64,000 nt of DNA. Origin: Symsagittifera roscoffensis. Taxonomy: Eukaryota; Xenacoelomorpha; Acoela; Convolutidae. Position numbers and translations under genes: made by a program. The DNA lies in assembly GCF_963678635.1 (NCBI RefSeq), contig NC_087063.1, positions 45,552,101-45,616,100 on the forward strand. The letters are read 5' to 3'. This document shows, in pieces, positions 11,886-21,911 of the stretch; position 1 is the first letter of the stretch, and the number at the start of each line of letters is the position of its first letter. The notes beneath the pieces were generated by a model. It had not been told where the DNA came from. It did no database searches and was given only the letters and a program-made list of their open reading frames with translations.

Positions 11886-12539
11886 TTAAGCACCGGTGAA
11901 GCGCTCTCATTTTTTGATTCGAACAGAATTTGAACAAAAAATTAATCTCATCAGTTGGTTATGAAATAAAAGAAAAGCGATCATGGCGCTATTTTTGAAG
12001 CAAATTAGGCTATTCATTTTTTAGAGACCAGAAACATATAACATTCTCGGTAATTTTCGAGTTTTACATCAAGTTATGTCAAAGATGCACGCTGAATTGA
12101 TGCAAGCTGAATGCTAGTTCTGGTCTTAGAAAACGAAGCTACCTCGCCTCTGTGTCTGTGCTAATTTCCCGCTGGAATCGGGCGTAAATATATGCATGAA
12201 ATTTTGCCAGTTTAAAGCACTTCTCTCCAATTTAAAAACAAAAAATTTTCTCATCTCAGTCAATAAATTTTTGGAAGTTCAAAGAGAAATGTTTTATATT
12301 TTCAGCAAAAAAATTGTTGCAGATTAAATTGGTGGTCTATTTCAGATTCTTTAATTAGTAGCCGGTTATACATAACTGCATCTGTACAAAGTCATGTTGA
12401 TATTGTAAAAATTTATGTGGTAGTTAGCCCTTGAGCACTTGATGTTAATGTTAGCCACATTTTGAAAATGAATATTTACACTAAGTGTTTTCTCTCAGAT
12501 GAGATTGCGTCCAACTAATTCGAACCTGAATCTTGTTGT

Positions 12540-14290
12540 TCCGTCTTTCGATACGAAAGTAACGGAATATTTGTGCTCGGGGTGGGTTTTTTTTTCTTCA
12601 GACAAATTTCGACTTTTTAACTAGCCATTTTTGACGGAATTTTCTTTTATCATTCAAAAGGTATAGCTGTCCTGAGCTTAAATTTAAAAAGATATTTCAC
12701 CTGTGATCATTTTTTGTAAAGTTATGGGGTTTAAAGATTGCCATTTTGGGACAATTAACGCGCGATATAATTCGCGCTATTAACGCATAAGCGGAGATTT
12801 AATCCGTCTTAGAAATCGTTCCAAACTGGTTGAAAGAGGCTCATTTGCCATAATTGATTGATTACAAGTAGCGAAATCTATTGTTTTGTTCTCAATATGG
12901 CGTGTGGGGAGATGATTTTCATAGAAAAAATTTCAGAGAAAAAAGTTTTCTTTTCATTTTATTTCATTTTTTTTAATGCTGTTTATGTTATTACTGCTCC
13001 ATAAACCTTAAAGACAGTCGGAACATTCAGGGCTTCGCCCTGATACGAGCAGTCTTGTTTACATTGGCAAATGATATCAATTGTCTACCAAGCCTTCTCG
13101 TGCCGACTTTTAGAGAAGGTAACAGATTATTTGAGCTTAATGTGGTTATTTCGTCTTCAGACAGAAACTGATTTTTCAACTGGTCTTTTTGACGTTTTGT
13201 GCAATCTACAGTCGCGAAACATAAGAGTTGCACCTTTTACTTTTAGATTGACATAGCGAATGAAAGTTTTTCTACGTTTTTCCGTTTTTTTAATAACTAC
13301 TAGAGGTTCACAGCTCAAAGTATGATAGATGAAACTTTTTATTAGAATAAAGCTGGATAAAAAACGACATTATTTTAAATGCGTTGTTTGGTGATTCAAA
13401 CAGAGGGCGTCAGTGAGTTTTTCTTGGTGCCATTCTTAGTTTTTTGTGCAAAAGCAGTTTGAAACTTCGGAAAATACTGTCGATAAATTTTTTCTGAGAT
13501 TCCAGTCCACTTCCGTTTAGGAGCTCAACAAACATTTTCTTTTTCATGTGAAGGGAAACTTACGTGAGGACCCAGCTTAGATCATTAGCTTTCTAATGAG
13601 TAACTTTTGATTTAAAATTTCAGACTGCATCTACTGTTTACGGGGAGTTTTGGCCGTTAGAGCTTCTTTTCAATTCGCTCCAAATAAGTGGCCAAACAAA
13701 GACGTTAAAAACAACTTTCTAGATTTTTTCATCTGGCTATACACCAGTAAGCAGTTTCGTTCAATTATTTTCAAAAGTTCAACCGTCAATCTTTAGTAGT
13801 TGTAAAAAAAAATAGCAGAAACGTCGAAAAAATTTACTTTCAGTGTAACAATTTAGATATAAAAATTGCAAATTGAATTTTTTGTCCGGGAAAAAAAGTT
13901 GTTCCCTGAGCTTACATTTAAACAGATATTTCACTTGTGATCGTTTGGTTCAGTTCAGAGTTTTTTAAATTTTCCATTTTAGGGTTATTAATGCGCGCTT
14001 TCCACTTATTTAATTTTCCACTTATTTAATGCCCAGCTTGGGTGGTGGTCAAAATCATTCCAAATAAAGTGAGGTAATATATTTGCTCTGCATAATTTGT
14101 TACTAGATGATAAACTCAAAAATTGAAAATTAATTTCTCAAAAATGTTTGGTTTCTTTTTTAAACATAGCATATTCAGAGCTTTCAGCATATTCAGAGCT
14201 CTGCCTTTTTACACGAAGTCTTACTGATAAGAATATTATTTCCCGCTTCTGAGCGTTTCTTTCAGCTTCTGGATTCTTTAGTTGTTTAAG
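12540..14290. repeat. Two diverged copies of an unclassified dispersed repeat
   Basis: Blocks at about 12600-13080 recur in the same order at about 13880-14230. They include 'ctgagctta.atttaaa.agatatttcac.tgtgatc', then 'ccattt.gg', then 'ttaa.gcgcg', then a '.attcag.gct..gcc' block followed by 'gcagtctt' or 'gaagtctt'. No ORF spans them. The family was not recognised. Confidence 0.5.
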
Positions 14291-14375
14291 CAGTGTTTCC
14301 TGAAAAAATTATGCTCAGTTTTTTCATAATCATTTCAAACAAAATCATCCGGTTACTGTACAACTATAACCGAGT

Positions 14376-14796
14376 GTTCAGACCAGGGGTGGATTTAGGC
14401 AGGGGCGCCCCCCCCCCCTCAGGGATTCGACCCCCTGCCGACCCAAAGGGTCCCCCTTTTGAACTATTTTGAGATATCCATTTTTAATGACGGACCCAAA
14501 TTTTTTTTAAAAGCGCCTTCGGTAATTTTGAGTGGGGAGCGCGCGCAGAAAAAATACAATTTTTTGGTCAAAACTGTCCAAAAAGTGCTTAAAAATGCCT
14601 TTTTGGCCTGTTTTTTTTTCATTTTGCCTGCGGCGCAGAAATGTTGGCCAAAACAGGGACCTAAAAAAGCTTTAGGAGAGCTCGAAAAATCAATTTGGCC
14701 GACCTAAAAAAAAGTCGACAGAATTTTCTAGAAAGGTCGACAAAATTTTCAAAAATTCCCCCTTGAGAAAATCCTAGATCCGCCCCTGGTTCAGAC
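14376..14796 (+). mobile_element. hAT-like MITE, copy C, with 8-bp TSD
   Basis: The element is 14384-14788 (405 bp). It starts CAGGGGTGGATTTAGG and ends CCTAGATCCGCCCCTG, which are imperfect terminal inverted repeats with the CAG...CTG ends usual for hAT elements. It is flanked by a perfect 8-bp duplication, GTTCAGAC, at 14376-14383 and 14789-14796. It contains the family's G/C-rich blocks and has no transposase ORF. Confidence 0.85.
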
Positions 14797-15300
14797 CACA
14801 AAATTTTGAACCACTAAAACGTATAAAAATATGTAATTTTTTGCTACGCAAGAAATTAAACCCGCCTGAAAAAAAACGTTTTTGATTGTTTCCGATTATA
14901 TCCAAACAGTTATATATGTTAGCAAGCATATTATTTTAAAATCATACTGCCTACAAAATATTGACGTTGAAAGACTAAAAAGCTTATTTTGGTTAATGGT
15001 CTCCGATGGTTGCGTGACGATTACCTATAAGTAATTTATCTATATAGTTCTAAGAAGTTTTCCAAATTGAGCAAAGTCGTGTTTTTGGTTTTGTATGAGA
15101 GTTTTTTCAGAGTAAACTCTTTATCAATTAATAGGGCCATGAATCGATGTGGCATGTTTTGCGTCACTTGAAGGGAAATGTTCTAATTTTGGGCTGCAAT
15201 CCAGTTTTTTGGAGAAAATGGGGTATTAGGAATAGTAACAATTTGGGTTTTTGAAGGATTTAAAACATCGTTTTTTTTTTATCTCTGATGGCTTTGATCG
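14797..15300. other. AT-rich non-coding DNA
   Basis: No supported gene or repeat is seen between the MITE and the gypsy remnant. Confidence 0.4.
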
Positions 15301-17567
15301 TTCAGAGACTTTGTATTTCAGCGATTATTGCGAATTCGACTCTTTGGCAATCTGAAGAAAACAACTCTGTACGGCATGTCTTTCCCTGGCATATGTTCAA
15401 ATGAAAAGTCGAAAGGGAGTTTTTTATCTGTCCACCTAGTTAATCTTGATTGGGTAGTTTTAGCATAGCGATCATCCATTCCCTGATCAGTGCTTTATCA
15501 TCTGCTAAGGTCTAGATTTGTGACTCTAATAGGTAGTTTTTGAAATGGTTCAATGACCAGACCAATCCTAGCAGTTCCATTTTGTTTGTGCTGTATTTTA
15601 TCTCTACTTCAAAAAAAAACAAAAATCAAATGCTAATGTATTTTACACATTCTACAAAAATCAAATGCTAAAAAAATTTTCATTTTGTTCGATTGAAGCC
15701 CCTAGTCACGTTTGTGATGAATTGCTTTTGACTCTAGTTTTCTTTGTTTTATCGAACGGACGATTCGTCACTGGTCTAGAGAATTCAAATTTGACTTTCA
15801 CAAAGGCTTTTTGGTGTTTTTTTTTTGTTAATGAAAAATGTTTATTTTTTTGCTTTAGATTTCTAAACAGTGTTGAAAGTATCATTAGGTTAGACATAAT
15901 TTTGTTGAACGGATTTATTGAACCCATAATTAGTTTATTATTTTTTATTCATCTTGGTCTTTTTAGATTTTTGATTGCATCAGCTTTATTTATGCGAGGT
16001 TGTTCCGAGATTGTCAACTTTAATTGCTAGCCATTCGATCTCTTGCGTTAGAAATTGATATTTTTCTCAATTGATGGAGGAAAAACAATTCGTCTGGAGA
16101 TTTCAACACTTTTAAAACTGTTTTGCTGTGGTTACAAGCTGTTCCGAGAGTAGCTATTAAGATATCATCCCGGTAGCTTTGAGTATTTCCTAAAGTGCAG
16201 AGCAACTTAACCGTAATGCTCTGGAATTCATTGGTCATTTCGCCCAATGTCATTCAGGATTTGTTCAACGCATGATTTCATTTTTGGAAGTAAGTGTCTG
16301 AGAATATGGTTTCCCTTGACTTGAATCGGTCTTAGTGGCTCAATAAAATAGTGATTACTTTAAGACTTTAAGACCTGTCTATTCTTGTGGTAAAAACTAG
16401 AAATTGGTTAGGAAATGGCTTGCTGAGCTCTCTTTGTTGGGTGTTCTCGGATTTAGGATTGTGGGATTCAATTTGTTCTTTGAACTGTTCAGCAGTGATG
16501 TCGGCTTGGATTTGGCAAATTTGGCCGTTCTGTTTTGTTAAACGAGATGGAAGTTGTGACAGTTTGCTACCCAAATTAGGAATGAGGATGTCGTTTCCCA
16601 AAAGATTTTCACTGCTCCTTTGGTTAGTTGAAACCTCTTCTCGTTTGCCTCCCATTCGTTTGAGTGAATCTTCATGACCACTTTTCACATCACGTTTATG
16701 GTACTACCAAATCCTGGGTATGTCCGTTCTGTATTTTGATCTACGGGCTCTACCTCCAAAAAACTGTCTCTACTTCTCAGTTTGTGTAAAAGATCTTTTT
16801 TCATAAACGATACCAAACGGCTATTTCTCGCCTCAAGAGATTTTCATTTTTTTATTTCTCGGTTTTCTTGATTGAATACTGCTCGAATGCCGCCTTTACT
16901 CTGTCCCTTATTCTGTTGGCTTCCATTTCCTTGTCAATCGCCAGTATCCTTAAATCGTCGAAGTTAACGAGGACCTTGGGATCTGAGTTAGTATCCTGGT
17001 GTTGATTGGCGGTTTCAGCATCTGTTTTGGTATTTGCTTGGTCGACGATGATCGTTTGTATTTGTGCTCTTTCCCCACTCTTGCAACGCAACGTTTTGCG
17101 AAATGTCCCTTCCACCCACAGCTGTAGTGAGACATCGCTCTAGCTGGGCATACTAAAAGATGGCTTTTTTGGAATGATTGACCTCAACTTTGATACTTCT
17201 GGGTTTTTGATATTTTAAGAGTTTGTTCATTTCTTTTGTTCGTGTTTATTTTAAAGAAATATACAATTGGGGTTTTGACGGTTTGCTAATGAAATTGGGT
17301 TCCCTTTTCGTGGCAAGTACGTGGCAGGATCGTTTTTGTCGCTGCGTAGCATCTTCATTCTCTGCAGGCTGTTCGGGGATCGGAACTCGGTTATGGAGTC
17401 GCATCTGGCGGTTTATTGACGTCATCTATGTCTAGGGAGTCTTTTGCTATGATAGTGATATGGAATTTTCCTGCCCATTCTTCCCAGTCGTGGGGGATTT
17501 CATTAGTTGAGTGAGTCCAGAATAATTCGTAATTTCCTCGTAAGTTCGAATCGTTTAACTGCTCCAT
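15300..17567 (-). mobile_element. Degenerate Ty3/gypsy remnant (gag and RNase H parts)
   Basis: On the minus strand a gag-like start (MEQLNDSNLRGNYELFW) begins at 17567. A knuckle-like SCGWKGHFAKRC lies at about 17100-17130. Further on, at about 15620-15380, come RNase H and connection motifs, KMELLGLVWSLNHFKNYL and TRWTDKKLPFDFSFEHMPGK. The order gag then RNase H is right for gypsy. PR, most of RT, and integrase are missing, and the frames are broken by stops and shifts. It is an old, internally deleted copy lying between the two host genes. Confidence 0.65.
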
Positions 17568-18020
17568 GTAAAGATCTCTTTTTTAAGGTCCTAGTTAGAC
17601 AACTAAGGAACTAAGGAACAATGGTTAAGATTTTAATTAGTTAAAAGTGATACTAACTAGCTAATCTAATGGTTAAGAACTAAGATTAAAAACTAAGTTA
17701 AAAGATAAGTTGAATTATCGAAGATCTGATTGTTAAAACAATTGCCTAAAAAGAGAGCAGTTATGGTCCAAAAGCTACATCGCTTTTGGCAGGTATTTTA
17801 ATTAAGACGTCACCGCAAACACATCGCTTGTTGGTTGCGTAGCAGTACTCTTGGGTGGTAATACAATGAAGAGATACTTCGCAAATAATTCACATTATTG
17901 ATCTTGAGTGTGCTTATTTGTTTCAGTTTTTGGGCTTTGGCTTCCAATAACCATACAGACTGGAAAATTTATAAAAGTGACTGCACTTTTGTAAAATCCA
18001 TAATTTGATTCGTTTTACAG
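17568..18020. other. Non-coding DNA upstream of the first TRPA exon seen
   Basis: AT-rich. It contains a low-complexity 'ctaactaa/gttaaga' stretch at 17590-17740. The last bases are a pyrimidine-rich splice acceptor 'tcgttttacag'. No gene is seen. Confidence 0.4.
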
Positions 18021-18211
18021 CAAAACATGTGTGATGATGGGATGCGGTGTCTGTTCAAAGAAAAGGACCATTATGGCTGTTCTGCCATCCACTACGCAGT
18101 GCTTGTGGGGACACTGAAGGCCCTCTACTGGCTCATGGGCTTCTTATGTTCCTTCAACTCACTCAGTGACAGGAGCAGCAACAACGAGTGTCCACTAAAT
18201 TACGCGGCCAG
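18021..18211 (+). CDS. TRPA-like ankyrin exon
   Basis: Acceptor 'cgttttacag', donor 'gccag|gtgcta'; phase 0 in, phase 2 out. It encodes CLFKEKDHYGCSAIHYAV then a helix pair, then NNECPLNYAAR. It aligns in pattern with the TRPA1 repeat that has GC-AIHYA followed by a short repeat starting with a P-L-AA motif. The exon is open throughout. Confidence 0.75.
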
Positions 18212-18758
18212 GTGCTATAGCCAAAATCGAATCGCCAAAAAGAATTGCAGTCGACAAATCGTCAAAAAAGAACTGATGAAAACTCGAAATTAAAACCACT
18301 TTCCGGTGGCATGAGTTCCAAATCTCCATAATTCACAACGCAAAAATGGCTCATTCTGCGTAAACAGTCAAACAATGTGCATGATTATGAGTCACATTTA
18401 TTTGGATAAGCAGAAAAACTCCAATTTTCTCTTCCTCTCATATATGGAGTTCAGAAGGGGGTATTGCTACAAATATCGGAATTTTTTTACGCACCTACGC
18501 TTTTAATTGTCTCGCGCTTGCGAAAAGTAGTCGCATAAACATGACAAGCTCACTGTTTTTAAATGATCTTTTAGGTGGTTGTTAACTATGGATTCTAGTA
18601 GAAAAACAATATCGACCTCGTTAAAACACAAAATCAACGATTCAGTATATGCAAATTTTGTACCTTGCAACAAAGTCGAATCACCGCACCCTCCACGCCA
18701 CTGTCTCTCTGCAATAGGGCCAGGAAGTAATTAAGATCTGAAAGGTTATTATTTGCCG

Positions 18759-18927
18759 GTTGGGCCGATACAACGCCTGTGTAAACCTGTTGTCCACACG
18801 AAATGTGTGATCGATGTTGAACTCGCGGCAACTCGATGGACCTGACCCCTGTAATGCAGGCAGCTGCTAAAGGGTACACTAAAGTGGTCAAGCTACTTAT
18901 TTCAAGAGGGGCACTTCTGGTGCACAG
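18759..18927 (+). pseudogene. TRPA-like ankyrin exon, broken
   Basis: The expected start, by phase and by ankyrin alignment (LGRYNACVNLL), is at 18759. There the splice acceptor reads 'ttatttgcCG' instead of AG. In that frame a TGA stands at 18808-18810. Downstream homology (NSMDLTPVMQAAAKGYTKVV, KLLISRGALLVH) continues in the next frame, so one extra base lies between. The donor 'cacag|gtgtga' is intact and leaves in phase 2, matching the next exon at 38262. Three independent lesions in one 169-bp exon argue for decay. Confidence 0.7.
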
Positions 18928-19210
18928 GTGTGAAATCTATTTCATTCATTCCTTAAAAGCTTCTTTTTTTCAGGTTTCGTAACGCTAATATACAATCTAA
19001 TTTTCTGCGTTGTATTCTGTGTCCTACTAGCCTATGACATTCAACGCTCTCGTAGGATAGGTTTCGAACCGCAACTTAGAATGGGTAGAAAAATCGTGGC
19101 AGCTTGAAAAAGAAGTGGTGGAATGGGAGAAATCTAATCCTTCCGACGCGCAAAAATTGCCGTCAAAATAGCCTATTATTACCAGTAGCGTGCCGAGGGA
19201 GGGGGGGGGG

Positions 19211-19410
19211 NNNNNNNNNNNNNNNNNNNNNNNNNNNNNNNNNNNNNNNNNNNNNNNNNNNNNNNNNNNNNNNNNNNNNNNNNNNNNNNNNNNNNNNNNN
19301 NNNNNNNNNNNNNNNNNNNNNNNNNNNNNNNNNNNNNNNNNNNNNNNNNNNNNNNNNNNNNNNNNNNNNNNNNNNNNNNNNNNNNNNNNNNNNNNNNNNN
19401 NNNNNNNNNN
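19211..19410. other. Assembly gap, 200 N
   Basis: Exactly 200 N follow a run of G. The length looks like a default scaffold gap rather than a measured one. ORFs drawn across it are meaningless. Confidence 0.99.
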
Positions 19411-19909
19411 ATAAGAACATTAAGACACATATTAATATAGATTTACTTAGAATAATCGAGGTACCAATGGTAACAAAACCTACTAAGGAGACACATGTTC
19501 TGGTTGGAACTCTGAACACAAAAAATTTACAGTTCCAAGCATGCTTTGTACATGATTTTTACGAGCATGCTTTTTACATTGCTTGAAATGATAAACCATG
19601 AGGAGGCAAGCTCAATCTCTTGCAGATTAAAAAAAATAATAAAATCTAGATTCTGATTGGTACCTTCATGTTGCAACTGTAATGAGAAAACTTTCTTGAA
19701 ACTTTGCAAAAGTAAAAGTTTACAAAATTCATTCTTGAAGCATTTTGTAGAAATTTTATCCAATTTAAAAGTCTAAAAATATTTTGAAAAAGTTAGTTGA
19801 AGTAATTTGGAGTCCTATTACGTAATTGGGCAGAAAAATAAAAAAAAAAACAAAAAATATTTGAAACACAAAAAATTCAAAAACAGTTATCCAAAAAATC
19901 AAATAATAG
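19411..19909. other. Unexplained AT-rich segment between gap and LTR
   Basis: About 500 bp with no gene, exon or recognised repeat. If the gypsy element sits in the MITE whose left end is at 19183, this piece should not be here. It may be a misjoin or another insertion. Confidence 0.35.
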
Positions 19910-20319
19910 TGAGTTAGGACCGAAGTGTATAACTCATAGAGTAATTTCGGATAGGGTACACCGTCTGCTCGTCACGCTATCTTATTTTCGGCCGGATAGA
20001 TTCGTGCAACTTCTTAGGCTAATACCGATCCTAATCTTACTCTTATACTATCTAGTCTCAGGTTGTTTAACTAGTCTCTGCTAGGCTCAATAGATCTAGG
20101 GTATACTGGTTTATTGCGGCTGCTGAAGCCTTCTTGGAGAGTCAACTAATTTCTAAGTTAAATTCAAATCTCTCTGGTGCTGAAATTACAAGTAATTTCA
20201 GCACTTACAAATAAGTGGGTTGTTAGTTAGATGGATCATGATTGGTTAATATTAAATGCTTTTCAGTGGTAAAATATCTAATTTATCCAATCATAAAATG
20301 TAGTTTAGATCAGGTTCCA
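19910..20319 (-). repeat. Gypsy element LTR (3' LTR)
   Basis: 410 bp. On the plus strand it runs TGAGTTAGG ... GGTTCCA; on the minus strand it begins TGGAACC and ends CTAACTCA, the TG...CA ends expected of an LTR. It is near-identical to 37660-38069. Bases just right of it, read on minus, give a weak purine stretch 'GGATGGG' as a possible polypurine tract. Confidence 0.92.
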
Positions 20320-21911
20320 CCCATCCGGGTTTTACAGAGTTTTTTAGAATAGTCTTTCTGCAATTCAAAGGATGGATGATGGACGTTGGTATTTGGCGAA
20401 CATCTTATTTCTTCTGGGTTTTCTTATTAGAGAAGTCCCAGATTCAATCGTTGTGTCTTCTCAAGACAACGACTGGGTTTTCGCAACAAACTCAAATCTG
20501 ATTTCAGAATGGTTGGCTATGACAGGTTTTTCCGTTTCATGTAGAGAACTTCTTTTGTGTTTGACCCTGTCTGGGAATGGCGTGGAGATTGTGTGTGGAG
20601 GGGATGCCTGGTTACTCGGATCTGTACGTATACTTGAACATCGAGGTGGTCATTGTTCTAGTTCAATGAAGTCCTTTTCTGCGAAGTCAAGTCGTACTCT
20701 AAATCCTTTGAGTTGTGATTGTGGGCGGCATATTGATTGAGGTTGGCCATTCTTTTTCGAGTGTAGTGGGGTCATCTTGTCTTTGGATGTTCGTCTTTGG
20801 TGTTGTATGCTGATCTTTATACTGCAAGATATAATTTACATTTTATAAAATTTTTATTAGTTTAATGTTTTAGTTATGATTTTGGTTAGTTGTTTTCACA
20901 AAAGCTTTTTGTTTTAGTTCAGTTATTTTGAAGAGTTACTCACCCTTGAGTAGCTCTTATTAAAAATAGGAGTGTGGTCACAAAGCGTGGATGTAGCACG
21001 GTGGGTTAGGCCGGCTATAGAGCATGCTCAGGACGTCCTCTTCTGGTGGGTTAGGCCAGGAGTGGGAGTATGATTGCATGCGGTTTTTGTGAGAGGTCCT
21101 GTTATGTGACAACGTTTTATGTTGGGTTTGTTGTGGTTTTTCTTATGTTTTGTTGGTTGTGTCCTTTTTTCAAAAATCAAATTGTTTTTGGTATGGGTTT
21201 GTCTTTCGACTTTTTTGTGTTTTATTATTTCTTTCTTAGACTTTATAATAGTCTTCAAAAGAATAAATTATCCAGTTTTAAACTGGGTTAATCCGGTTTG
21301 GGTACCGTTGGTTTCCTTTTCTTAGTCATGCTGTTATTCTATGATTTGTGGTGTTTAGTAAGCTGCGTTGGTTAGTGTTGTTTAGTATATAATTCCTTTC
21401 CAACCGGGTTAAAGGAAAGTTTGAAACTTGTTATCGTGTGTTAGAGTTGTTGAGTGTGAAAGCTTGAAACTGAAATTCATTATTTTAAACAATTCTTCGT
21501 GGGCGAGCTGTGCGAGTGTGGATAGAATCTTTGTGCGAATGAATGGAAATATCAAAAGGTTAGTACTGCATTTTCGTTTTATCAATTTATTACATAGAAA
21601 TGCAAATTTACTGCTAGTTGTTGGGGAAAATTAAGTTACAAATTTTCATCATTATTAGATTTACTGCATTTGGGAAAAAATTTATAAATTAAATTACTGC
21701 ATTGGTATTATTTTTAGTGATTTGTTTGGTGCAAAAAATTAATAGAGTTTTAAACAGTTTGAAGAAGTTTTCAATTTTTATTTTCTTTTGTGAATTTTTC
21801 AGATGATTGTTGGATGAAGGCTAAAATTCTAAAGAAGACATGAATAAAGAATGGTTAGTTTCTAATTTTAATTTTAATTAGTTAATAATATGTATAATTC
21901 ATATTTACCTG
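20320..21911 (-). other. Gypsy element 3' untranslated region
   Basis: About 1.6 kb between the 668-aa ORF and the 3' LTR with no convincing reading frame on the minus strand. The plus-strand ORFs at 20372-20740 and 21070-21325 look like chance openings. The long non-coding stretch adds to the unusual size of the element. Confidence 0.45.

Noticed and set aside
19104-19586. ORFs crossing the N gap
   Set aside because: Most codons are N, and the gap length is arbitrary.
20372-21325. Plus-strand ORFs in the 3' part of the gypsy element
   Set aside because: They are antisense to the element, short, and show no conservation signal within the window.
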